A stretch of 64,000 bases of DNA from Zygnema cylindricum (taxonomy: Eukaryota; Streptophyta; Zygnematophyceae; Zygnematales; Zygnemataceae). The position numbers and the translations under genes are program-made. Location of the stretch: contig JBBHKE010001371.1 of the NCBI GenBank assembly GCA_037447655.1, positions 186,001-250,000 of the forward strand, read 5' to 3'. Below are positions 31,879 to 44,100 of the stretch, piece by piece. The notes beneath the pieces are model-generated. The model did not search any database and was not told the DNA's origin. It worked only from the letters and a program-made list of their open reading frames with translations. Position 1 is the first letter of the stretch. Every line of letters starts with the position of its first letter.

Positions 31879-34800
31879 ATGCCTCTCAACCTCAGATGGC
31901 CTCTCAACCTCAGATGGCAATCATTCAGAAGATGGAAAGGGGAGAAAACCAAAGGAAGAGCTCCGCCTAAGGTTATTGGAAAGCTTTGGTTGCCGAAGGA
32001 AGAGCGTCGCCTTGGAAAGCTTTGGTTAAGTAATCAGCCACTTGCTCACACGAAGGGCAAAAATGGGCAGAGTGAGGGTACCACCTTCCTGTTCCATCCG
32101 AGTAAAATGAAACTGAATATCAATTTATTTTGTACTCATATGGTGCTCCGAATTTTTCATGAGCAAGGGCACCTTGGGAATCCAGTTAGAGGGGGAGTAC
32201 CAAGTAGAAAAGGAAAGACAAAAGAGAAGTATATGAAGCCACACATCCTCTTTGGCCACATCAGTAGCAGTCATATATTCAACATTTGTGGAAGAAGGTG
32301 ACTATCTACTTCTATTTGAATGAAAGAGAAAGCGGGTTGCCATCAAGGAGGACGGAAGTGCAAGATGTAGACCTCTCATCTCCCCCTAATCGAAACCACC
32401 AAAACCAACAAGGTCAGTGGGGGAAGTATGACAAAAGGGATTTGGTTATGAGTGATGCATGGGATGTTTGTTTAGAAGAATATTTTCTAGAGGAACAAAG
32501 GATTGACTCTGTTACCCAATGGCGGTGGAAAAATTTGGTCGGGTTGCTCACATGGCTTACATGAGAGTACCAACGAGAGAGTGAAAAATGAAATGATCAG
32601 AATCAGAGAGTACATCAGTGGTAGCTTTCTGTTAAGACAAAATTCAATTTCTTCATGGTTGGACATGTAAAAATAAGAAGGAAGCATGGTTTTAACATTG
32701 AAGATAACATTGAGAGAGGAACCAGTGACGAGAAGATCATCGCATAAACAGCAATGATCACCATATCCGGTGCCACAAATGTAAATACTGAAATTAGCAT
32801 CAACAAAAGTTGGCATATGCATAATGGCATACTACGATCCCAGACTTAATGACTTTTGTTTAAGGCCATAGATGGATATTTTTAACTACAAACAGAGCGT
32901 TCTTTTCTAGGTTGGACAACTTCATCAGGTTTCATCATATAGATATCTTCAGTCAGACCACCATTGAGACATGCAGATTTGACATCAAGTTGATTCAGAA
33001 ACCAATCATGCATGGTGGCAAGAGAGAGCACAAATAGAGGTGAGAGAAGCCAACAGAGCAAAGGTTTTCATGAAGTCAATTCCCTCCAATTGTGAAAACC
33101 GCACGATGAAAACAGCCCATTATGACGATCGAGATTCCATCAGATTTGTACTTTGTCTAAAACATCCACTTAATGTAAATGGCCTATTAATTGGGGGGAA
33201 ACGGGCTCAGCGTCCAAGTGCATTATAAAGAAGGGACATCCCGTCTACATTAATGGCTGTCACCAGAGAGCAGCATCAACATCACTCTAAGAGGAGCAGT
33301 GAGATGAGAGGTTCATTGGAGGAAGTGGTATCAAGGGTGTATGCCAAATATGTACAGTTAAGAGAGCTGAGACAGGTAAGAGAGATTAAAGTCTGCCGAT
33401 TTGAAAGATGCTTTTTCTCACCATGCTATGGCGGAGATGCTAGAGGAAAGAATGGACGGGAGCTAGGGAAGTGGAGCGGACAGGGGAACTAAAGTTTAGG
33501 AAGGGCAAGGAAGGACAGAATGTAATAAAGAGGAGAAGTGAGGAAGAAATGTTTTAAAGAGAAGTGCGTAGATACGTACGGCACATGTACACAAATAAGA
33601 GGTGCAAGCTAGAAATCGGTTGGATGGGACGATATTGATGACCATCACGGCTGCAAAAAATTCTAGTGGATAAAAAAAAGGCTTCATGGGATCTTAACTT
33701 TGAAATGGCATTAATGTTGCTAGGTCAGCCCGCTGCAAAACTTCTGGTCGGGCCACCTGGTGATTAAGTAAGGCTGAAATAGAGATGACGTCAGCATGGT
33801 CACCGCTACCCAAGTTACCCACATTAGCAAAAATATTAGGAATTGCAGGTGTGATCGCAACGTCAAGATTACCGGGGATGTCACTGTTAGGTCTAACGTT
33901 AGCAATGGTGAAACATGTAGAGGATCATGAAAAAATAGACCATAAGTCATCGATTAGAGTGGATGATGAGGTTTTATTAGTAGATGAGGGCAAGGCTGGA
34001 AAGCTGTTTAGCAATCTACATGACGTTTGCAAGTGTTGAGAATGAGATGACGAAGCGGACACTAGTCGCTATAAGCTTTAGAAAAAGGAGCGCATTCGAC
34101 AAATCTGGCAGGCAAAACACCTAGACAAGTTAGTGAGATTTTTGGATGATATTTTGCACCCAAAAGTATGTAAACACGAAGCTACAGATTTGCAAAGGGA
34201 GGAAAAGAATGCGCCATATCAATGAGCGGATGATTGTAAGGACTAAACCATCCTTGAGGGACATGCGTTGCAAGATATGTGATGCAGATGCTTAGTGAAT
34301 GATGCCATAAGGAGAAAAAATAATGAAAAACAATTGAAACAAATTCGCCATCATTGTTGCAGAGTAAGATTTTAGGACATTGACATTGAAGCTTTGAATT
34401 CTCGAAATGCATAGGATAACATGAGAAATACGAGTTAGTGAAAGTGATAAAGTAAAGAGAACCACCAAAACTTGAAATGCGACTCAGGACACACTTGAAT
34501 AAGGCCCAAAGGATCACCAACTTCAGAGTGACTCAATGGAAAAGACAGACGAGCTCATTTTCCTTGAACTGGACCTCGAGAAAAAAAGCGGACTTTTCAT
34601 GCAAAAGGATTGCTACCGTTGACAATGTGAGAGAGATCTACTAGACTTTCACTATGTTAAAGATCGTAGCAAAGCTGCCAGAAAGGTAGCAAATGGGAAG
34701 ACAGGATGCAAAGCAGAATTTGCATGTTTACGAAAAAAGCAGAAAAAAGGGGTATACAAAAACTCAACTATCTAAAAAAAGTAAAATGGACTTTCAGATC

Positions 34801-35990
34801 TTCATTGTTAGCAAATCAGAGAAAACAAAATATTTTCTGCAAACCGCTAGAACACAAAGGAAATTAGCAAGATAAAACACTAAAATCAGAGAGGATAAGC
34901 CTTCGTGGGTGGCTGACGCAATCATTGCATAGATAGGTTTGGATTGGGGTTGGTAAGGGAATTAAAGTTTTGGACCAATCAGATAGGGGGGTTAGATGGT
35001 GACTAACACCAAAATGTACTAGCCAACCACATGCAAAGTTTAGGGCAAAAAGGGCACACACTGTCCCAGGGAAGAGATTAGAGAAGAGATTTTGATACTG
35101 GGATGATACGGAGACAGGACAGTCACCAGGCTAACATAGTCAAATTCTGGCAACTGATTGGCACCTGAATGTCGGAACGCTTACAGACACCGCTTACAAA
35201 AAAGGTTGAGGAGCCATTAGAGAGATGGGGGGAGAGGACTACTAACGGCCAAGTTGTTGACCTCCCATAGGCGTGACCGGCCGATCATTCGGTGGTCAAC
35301 ACCCCCAGAAACATGATAGAAGACTTGACCTGCGCCAGTGGGAACAGGATTTGCAACAACATGGAGGCAGTTTGGACAGTAAACTAGTGGTTGGTCGCTC
35401 CAATTAGTACTTGGGAGGATGACAGGTGGAGGGTGCAGGCGCGAATTTGCATTTGTGCTGTCTGTTGATCACCAACACTTCCCCAATTTGTGCAAATTTT
35501 ATGCATGGGTCAATCCAGTTCGTTTTTTCTCACAATGATTGCAGGGTAGCATGGCAGAAGACGAAGACTTAGATGGGTGAAAAAGCAAATCCATTAGGAT
35601 ACTTGCCATAAGAGAGCAATTTTGAATCTCCATGCAGTAAACGATTGCAAAGGTCGGAAATTTAACACCATACAGCCAACTGTCGATTGCCGAAATAAAT
35701 AAAAAAAAGTGTCTCAAAATCCATAAAGTAAACTTCAGCAATGACCAAATGAACACTTTGTAGCGAGCATTTTAACATAAATTACAACGAAACCCATTCC
35801 TTCAGAAAAACTATAGTCGTTAACTATTGAGAAAGAGTTTGCATGAATAGGTCCATAGATTCCCAAAACTTGACAGAGACAAAAAACAGTTATCACAAAG
35901 AGAAAAAAAAAATTGAGCAAATGCAATGCTTGATTGAATGAATATCGGAGGGTTCAAAAGTTTAAATAAAACTAAGAAACTCTACCGTCT
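31879..35990 (-). pseudogene. array unit 1 copia interior
   Basis: Minus strand, high to low: gag and nucleocapsid region 34860-35760 (CNHCEKKRTGLTHAC near 35510, a decayed knuckle); integrase 34090-34700 (GGSLYFITFTNSYF, and PKILLCNNDGEF around the second Asp); a Ser/Thr-rich linker 33250-34050; RT 32570-33230 (SQLEGIDF-type motif, LNQLDVKSACLNGGL, and the active site decayed to CLCDDLLVTGSS near 32730); RNase H 31960-32560, ending before the LTR-like start at 31878. Stops and frameshifts are frequent throughout, and no frame exceeds about 110 codons. Confidence 0.78.
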
Positions 35991-36323
35991 CGTTATTGTT
36001 GGAAGTGCGCTCCTAGTGCACTTGATGCACTTTGTTCATACTGTGAGAAAGAATGAGAAAAAATCTTACCTACAGAAAGGTAAAAGCTTGTCTACACCTC
36101 TCGAAAGGTTTTACAAGGTCTCTAGAAAAACAAAAACTAGATACGTTCTACATCATCAAGGCATTTGATCTAGTATCGAATCAAGAACTGCTATATTCTA
36201 CACAAAGGAGACTAAACCAAAATGGGAGTAGAGACATTCCGGTTATATAAAAAAAACCAAAATGATCGACGGATCAGTAGAAAACGAAAAAGTAAAATTT
36301 GACCAGATTGCCCTTCACAACAA
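35990..36323 (-). repeat. array unit 1, 5' LTR-like segment
   Basis: On the minus strand it starts TGTTGTTGTGAAGGGCAATC at 36323-36325. It shares the stretch ending in AACAAAGTGCA..CTAG.AGCGCAC with the 3'-side LTR-like segments. Homology between the 5' and 3' types is lost after about 330 bp. Confidence 0.55.
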
Positions 36324-36905
36324 CAATTGAACAGTATCTCCATCCCTCAATAGCACTCTTCCTGCGACAATCAGTAGCCGTCAAGCGTGGCATAGCCATC
36401 TAGGCTAATTATCGGCCAGACAACACCTTTCCATTTGACGTGCTAATCAACATGCTGGGAGTAAAGGGGTAAGAGGAGTTAAAGGAGTTAACTCATAAGA
36501 AACAAATTTGCCTTCCTATTTCCATAGCTATAGCAGCCACCTTTCTTTTTTGTATGAAGTAAAGCACCAATGCACCCTAGGTTGCCAAAACAAGAATAGA
36601 ATTTAATGATGTACTTGAAAAGGTTAAAAGGGTTATGTTGCCCATAACCTATAGACAATAAAATCAAACCGCAAATTGGATGATCAAGCTTCACCAAAAA
36701 GTTGGATACCTCGCAGAAAGACAAAGCCAATAATTTTAGCCTAATAGTAAATACGTCTCACTTGGTGGCAAGAGGTAAGAGTTCAATCATAGTGACTTGT
36801 AATCGCGCTTTAAATCTTTATCGCCGACCAGCAAAAATACTAAGAAAAAAACAGCGTAGCTCAATGTTATGATCAGATTAATGATCATCAGATAGCATAC
36901 TCAAT
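36324..36905 (-). repeat. array spacer 2 (internally deleted)
   Basis: The distal part of the spacer, including the tRNA-5'-half-like motif at 36762-36808 on the plus strand, is followed by a jump at about 36900 straight into the last 75 bp of the LTR-like segment. Exons A-C of the other spacers are missing. Confidence 0.7.
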
Positions 36906-36981
36906 AGAACCAACCTAACCCAAGAGGCCAAGAGAAAACGACAAGTAGGATGTGACCGCGGAGATTGCCCTCCTGACAACA

Positions 36982-39040
36982 CCGGCTCTCAAGCTCAGCT
37001 GGGAATCATTCTAAAAGAAGGAAAGGGGAAAAAGAGAAAACCAAAGAAAAAGCAACGTCTAAGGTTAATGGAGATCCTTGCTAACCAACCACATGAAGGG
37101 CGAAAATGGGCAAAGTGAGGTACTGCCTTCCAGTTCCTCCCGAGTGAAAAAAAAATGAATATTGATGTGTTTCAAAAAAAAGGGAAAAAAGGAAAGACCC
37201 GAGGGAACATTATGAAGCAACACCGCCTCTTTGGTCACATGAGCACCAGCCATATATTCAGCTTTTGTGGAGGAGAGGATGACAGTCTACTTGTGTTTAG
37301 ATGACCGAGAAAGCAGTTTGCCACCAAGGGCAAAGCAAGTGTGAGATTCAGACCCCTCGTCGCATTCCGATTCAAAACCACCAAAACCAACAAAGTCAGT
37401 GTGAGAAATAAGACAAAGGGATTCGATTATAAGCGATGGAAGACATGTTTGTTTAGGAGAAGGTTTAGTGAGGGAATAAAGGAATTTCCTCAGTTGCCCA
37501 ATGGCGGTGGTCAAATCCGGCCGGGTTGTTCACATGGCTTACATGAGAGTACCAATGAGAGAGCGAGAAGCAAAAAGTACATCAGTGGGCGCTAAAAGTT
37601 TTGTATTCGGTTAAAGAAGGGTTGAGAAAAAAGAACAATCAGCCATATCAAACTGGTCCAAAACAACAGAGATGTATGTTTCTTGACTCAGACGAAGAGT
37701 ATGAGAGACGCAGACACGAAGAACTCAAGTGTCCAGACAAAATTCAATTTCTCTATGGTTGAACATGAGAATGAAGCATGGTTTCGACATTGAAGATAGC
37801 ATTGAGAGAGGAACCAGTGACGAGAAGTTCATCTCATAAACAGCAATGATCACCATAGTTTGTCCTGTGCTACAAAAGTAAATACTGAAATTAGCATCAA
37901 GGCAACAAAAGTTGGCATATGCATATGGCATACTACGATCCCAGGCCCAAGGATTTTTGTTTAGAAAGATCTTTTTTAATTACAAACAGGACATTTTTAT
38001 GTAGATTGAAAAAATCCACCAGGTCGCTTCACGTGGACATCTTCAGTCCAAACACCATTGAGACATGCAGATTTGACATCAAGTTGATTCAAATGCCAAT
38101 CATGCATGGGGGCAAGGGAGCACAACATGAATAGAGATGAGGCAAGCCAATGGAGCAAAGGTTTTCACGGAAGTCAATTCCCTCCAATTGCGAAAAAACT
38201 TTGGTGACAAACAGCTCATTATGACGATCGACGATTCCATCAGATTTGTACTTAATCCAAATCACCCACATAATCCAAATAGCCAATTGATTGGCAGGAA
38301 GAGGGCAAAGCGTCCAGAAGCCATTGTGAAGAATTGTGACTAAATAGCGCTGAGATAGAGATGACATCAGCACGGTTACCACATTCGGGGTTGCCCGCGT
38401 TAGCAGAAATATCGGGAGTTGCAAACACGAACACAACGTTGAGATTACTTGGGACGTCGACGTTAGTTACAACGTCAACAACAGAAAACATATACACATG
38501 GTGACTAATAAAAATGGACCATAAGTAATCAATTAGAGGGGATGAAGAGGTCTTATTAGAAGACGAGGGCAAAACGGGAAAGCTGATGCGAACACGACGT
38601 GACATCGCAAGTGGAGAGAGTGAGATGACAAAGTGGGCGGACATTAGACACGATAAAATAATATCTATCAGCAACCAAATGATTAACACACTTGCTAGAG
38701 AGCATTTTTAACATGAATTACAATACTAGCCAAGTCAGGTCGTAGTTACAGATCGAAGAGCATTGAACTTCTGATGTCAGAGAAAACATCCGCAACTTTT
38801 CTCGTCTCAAAAAATTTCACTGCACCATAACTTCCGATCATAAAAATTATGGTCATTAACTTTTGAGAGAGCGTTTGCATGCAAGATATGTGGACTACGC
38901 CAGTAACTTGAGAGAGACAGAAACAGTCATATACCACACGAACAGAAAATGAAATTGAGCAAAAGAATTGCTTGATTGAATGAGTAATGAAGAGTACAAA
39001 AATACATTCAATAAAGAAAGCATAGCGTCTAATTATTGTG
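36982..39040 (-). pseudogene. array unit 2 copia interior (integrase deleted)
   Basis: RNase H is among the best in the array: MTTAIGQLRKFL, FALGGKLLSRSSK and MAGAHVTKEAVLL at 37060-37514, then KHINIHFFFTREE near 37160. RT: YKSDGIVDRHNELFVTKVFS near 38200-38260, preceded by LPANQLAIW. The linker, near 38340-38640, has VLPSSSNKTSSSPLID. At about 38665 the sequence passes directly to the gag N-terminal part; integrase, protease and most of gag are missing. The same junction is seen in unit 6. Confidence 0.78.
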
Positions 39041-39385
39041 GAGAAAGTGTGGAACTAGTGCATTTGATGCTCTCTGTTCATAAAGAGAAAAAATGAGAAA
39101 GAATCTGCCTACAACTCACTAAAAGGTCTACATTTATCTACACCTCGCTGAAGGTCTTACAAGGTCTTGCAGAAAGACAACTACTAAACATAATTAAGGC
39201 AGTAGATCTACCAATGGTTCTAGAACTATATGTGCTGATATACTTACACAAAAGGAACAAAAGGCTGAATTAGACCTAGGGACATCCAGGTTACATAGAA
39301 AAACCACAATGAACCTTGAGAAACGTGATCGAAGTAGTCAGGAGAAAATGAAAGAGTACAATCTGACCAGATTGCCCTACAAACA
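39040..39385 (-). repeat. array unit 2, 5' LTR-like segment
   Basis: Starts TGTTTGTAGGGCAATC on the minus strand at 39385. It includes the conserved TAGTGAGTTGTAGGCAGATT phrase near 39105-39130. Confidence 0.6.
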
Positions 39386-40870
39386 AAATCTAGGGAATTA
39401 AATTCCTTTAGACATCAGGAGGTTCTTCCTTCCTCAATAGAAATCTCTTCCAACCATGATCAGTAGCCATTAAGCGCGGCATAGCCACTGAGCTTAATTG
39501 TGGCCCCAAAACACCATTCTTTCGATTTTTGCTGCTAATCACCTCGCTGCGGAATAAAGGACTTCAGTTGTTAAATAATAATTTTGCACTCCTATGTCCA
39601 CACGTATAGAAGCAAACATTGTATCTTGTAAAAATGTAAAGCACCATGGCACCTCTCGAAAAAGTTGCCACAAAAAGAATTTTAATGTACTAGGAAATCT
39701 GTAAATGGTTAAGTTACCCATAACCTACAGATATTAAACTGGATGAGCAAGCTTCACCAACAAAATTGAATACCTTCAGAAAAACAATGAAGATAATTTT
39801 GATCTTATAGTACAGTTAGGCGCGCTGGCGATAGGTAAGTGTTCTAGAAAAGTGACTTGTAATCGAACAAAACAAATTGAGTTGGTTAATGTTTCTCGTA
39901 ATCCATACGGGAGAATCTAGCTCAATGTTATGATCACATTAACTATGTTCAAAGAGCATAACGGATGGAAACATAACCGACATACTCAATTACATTTGAC
40001 AAAAGTACAAAAGATTGAGTGCCTTGCTCAAAGCGGATAGCTACAAGACAAAATCAGTAACTACTAGGCAGCGTAGGAGTAACGCCAGGAGATAAAATGA
40101 TTACATAGGCAAGACTGATCTGGAGTCTCTCTGAGCAGTTCAAGTCGGATGCTACTAAAAGAATGATCATGTTGACGTACCTTGAAGGACAAAAGGAGTG
40201 CATGACGCGACTAATGGAGTTGAGTGAATTAGGGTGGAAATCCATGGAAACTTTCCAGTAAATGTTTCCAGTATTCCAATGCGGACACCAGTAAATGGGA
40301 AAAACATAAAATTCATGAGTATTAAACAGTGATTGCAGGTGTCATTTTGGGTGACGACAGATAGAATTTGTAATCTCCATGTAGGTTTGACTGATGAAGA
40401 CCGCCGAATCGTCAGAACGTATAATTTTTTGCAGTTTTTATCCACTCCAAAGCTTTCAAGCTTTGGAAAAACTATGCATTTTGTATGCTGACATCATCAA
40501 CGACTGGGTCCAAACATTATTAACCGCGTAACCTGTTACGAATGGGATAAAATCTGTAGTTATACTTCCGCACAACATTTATGGTAAGATGAATTCTTCT
40601 AAACACCTACTTTTCAACCGGATTTCCTCTCTAGAGATCCACCCTTAGAGATGTTGCACATGTCGAAAGGAAAAAGGAAATGCTTCGCAGTAGATATGCG
40701 AAGCTTGCAAAACATCTGAAGACGCCTGCTCATGTTATCTGGAAAAGGACATTATAAAGTACTATAAAGGAAAAATAAGCCACAAGTCACTAACTGCCGT
40801 CTGTACAAACTTGACTCCACTGGAGCATCGAAAAATATTAAGTTGGACCAGCAAAGAGAGACGATATAAA
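39386..40870 (-). repeat. array spacer 3
   Basis: Near-complete spacer. From the distal end: an exon-E-like open stretch (39539-39721, with FLWQLFREVPWCFTFLQDT), the tRNA-like motif (plus, 39818-39865) opposite an exon-D-like stretch, an exon-C/B-like open stretch (40167-40445, FYVLTI-like and SVKPTWRLQILSVVT) and exon A (40760-40860). Exon A has lost both its donor (deletion) and its acceptor AG (now TG). Confidence 0.7.
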
Positions 40871-41186
40871 GGCAAGGGGAGAATAGAGGTAGCGCTACTA
40901 GTGCACTTTGTTCGCACTGAGAAAGAATCTGCCTACAGCTCACTACAGGTCTCACAGAATGACTACGACTAATTGTGTAAAAGGCTCAAGGTACTAGAGA
41001 TCTAGCACCAAAACTGAACTACATGTGCCGCTATAATCTTGCACAAAACGATAAAGATGGAAATAGGACTCAAGACATTTTGCTTACGTAGAAAAGACAA
41101 AAGTAAACCCAAAACAACCGTACAAAAGTGACCAAGAGTGAACAACAGAGTAGGATGTCACCGCGGAGATTACCCTGCTGGCAACA
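40870..41186 (-). repeat. array unit 3, 3' LTR-like segment
   Basis: On the minus strand a purine-rich GAGGTTGAGAGGGAG is followed by TGTTGCCAGCAGGG starting at 41186, the expected polypurine-tract/LTR arrangement. The segment runs to about 40870, where the spacer exon A begins. Confidence 0.6.
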
Positions 41187-44100
41187 CTCCCTCTCAACCT
41201 CAGATGGGAATTATTCAGAGCAAGGGGAGAAAACCGAAGGAAGAGCAGCTTTTAAGGTTAATGGAGAGCTTTGCTTTAAGTAAAAAGCATATGGTCCACA
41301 CGAAGGGCAAAAATGGACAAAGTGAGCTTTGTACCTGTTCATCCCGAGTGAAATGAAACCGGATATCAATGTGTTCGGTACTTTTATGGTGCACCGAATC
41401 TGTCATGAGCAAGGGCACCCTGGGAATCCAGTTCGAGGGAAGTAGCAGAGAGGAGCAGCAGAAAAGGAAAGACCAGAGATAAGACTGTGAAGCCACACTG
41501 CCTCATTGGCCGCGTGAGTAACAGCCATACATTCAGCATTTGTGGAGGAGAGGGTGACGGCCTACTTGTGTTTCGATGACCAATAAAGCAGGTTGCCAGC
41601 AAGGAGGACGAGAGATGTAGACCCTCATCTCTTCAACCGAGAAGGAATGATAAAGAAATGAAGAAAATGACCCAGTGGCGTGATGGCAGTGGTCAAATCA
41701 GGTCAGGTTGCTTGCATGGCTTACATGAATTAACCAATGATGAGAAACAAAGAGTACATCAGTGGTAGATTCCAAAAGTTTTGCATACAGGTCAAAAGGA
41801 GTTGAGAAGAAAGTACAACAAGCCATACCAAACTGGTCCAAAACATCAAAGATTGTACGTTTCTTGACTGAGACAAAGAGTACGAGAGGCACGGCAAATA
41901 AAGAAACCAAATGCCATGAGACAAAATCTCATTTCTCCAAGGTCGGTCATGTCAAAATGAAAACGAAGCAAGCTTTAGAGTTGAAGATAGAATTGAGAGA
42001 GGAACTAGGATAATAACAGAGTTTGTAAGGTGCCACAGATGTAAATACTGAAATTAGCATCAAGGCAATAAGAGTTGGCAAAGCATAAAGGCATCAAGGC
42101 TACGATTCCAGACCCGAGGACTTTTGTTTAAGGCCATAAATACATCAAAGGTCCTACAGGACGTCTTTTTCTAGGTTAGACAAATCCATCAGGTTGTTTT
42201 ATATAGAATTCTTCAGTCAGACCACTATTGAGACATGCAAATCTGACATCAAGTTGATTCAAATGCCAATCATGCATGGTGACAAGAGAGAGCACAACAT
42301 GAATAGAGGTAAGGGGAGCCAACAGAGCAAAGGTTTTCATGAACTCAATTCCCTCCAATTGTGAAAATCCCGTGGTGACAGATAGCACATTATAACGATC
42401 GACGATTCCGTCAGAATTGTACTTCGTACAAAACACCCGCTTAATGTAAATGGCCTATCGATTGGGGGGAGGAGGGCAAAGCGTCCAGGTGCATTGTGAA
42501 GAAGGGATGCGTACTCTACATTAGTGCCAGAGAGCAGCATGAACGTCTGTCTGAGAGGAGCAGTGAGAATAAGAGGTTTAGTGGAAGAAGTGGTGGCAAG
42601 GGTGTATACCAAATATGCACAGGAAAGAGCAGTAAGAGAGGTAAGAGAGTAAAAGAGTCTGCCAGTTTGACAGGTGGTCTTTTTTGCAAAATTCTACAGC
42701 GGAGAGGCTGCAGGAAAGGCTGGAAAAAAACCAAGCGAACAGGAGAGGAGAGAGAATGAAAGCTTTAGGAAGGACAAGGGAGGAAGGAATGGTTTAAAGA
42801 GAGAAGTGAGGAAGGAATCTTTAAATCAGTTGGATGGTCCTGGGCTGGACGGGACAAAATTGAAGACTGTAGAGGATGCAAAAAAGGCTTCATGAGGTTA
42901 AAACTCTGAATTGCAATAATGTTGCTAGGCCTGCCCGCCGAGAAACATGGCGACGAAGTAAGGCTGACATAGAGATGACATCAGCATGGTCACCAGAGGT
43001 TACCCCCATTAGCAAAGATATCAGGGATTGCAGGCGGAATTGCAATGTCGAGATTACTCAAGACATGGATGTTACATGTGATGCCAGCAATGAGGAAACA
43101 TGTAGACATGGTGACTAAAGAAAAAATATACCCTGAGTCATCAATTAGAGTGGATGAAGAGGTTTTATTAGTAGACGAGGGAAAAACGGAAACGCGGATT
43201 ACAAGACAATGTGACATCGCAGGTGCTGAGAATGAGATGACGAAGCAAACACTAGACACAGTAAGTTTTAAAAAAAGGAACTTATTCGACACATGTGTCG
43301 AGAAATGCACTTACACAAGTTTGTGTGATTTTCGGATCATCTTTGGCACCCAAAAGTACAATGAATAGATCGTTTAAGTTTAGTCAAAGCTTCAAAAGAA
43401 GTGAGATCGAGAAGAGTAGACAAAAACATTAAGTTGCAAAGAAATTGGTGGTTACGACAACTTCGTTACATAACAGAGACAGGTTAGCGAAGTGAGGGAC
43501 AGAATGCACCATTCTAATGAATATATGATTGTAAGGTCCGGCGAAACCACCCTTGAGAGATGGACATTGCAAGATATGTGGTGCAGATTTTTGGTAAATA
43601 ATGCCACGAGTAAAAAAAAATGCTAAAACATTTGAAGCAGTAAGCACCACCATTGTCACAAAGTAAGATTTTGGGAAAATAATTGTTAAGCTTTGGATTC
43701 TTGAAATTCGGAAAAAACATTGGATTTCTTATGCGTAGGATAAAAGCGAGTCGTAAGGTCAATCAAACTGACAAAATAAAGAGAACCCCTCAACTTGAAA
43801 TGCGAGATTCGGAACACACACATCCTATGAATTAGGGCCAAAGGCTCACGAATTTTAGAGTGACTCAATCGAAAAGATGGACGAGCTCATTTTCCTTGAA
43901 CTCCAACCCATGCAGAAAGCGGACTTTTTCGGTGAAAAAGGATCCCTGCCATTGACAACGTCAGGTAAATCAGCTAGAACAGCCAAAAGGGTAGCAAATG
44001 GGAACACGGGACGCCAGCAAAATTTGCATGTCCACGAAAAGAGAAAAAAGATATACATATACATGGAGCCATTTTTCTACCTTTGACCAGTTACAAAAAC

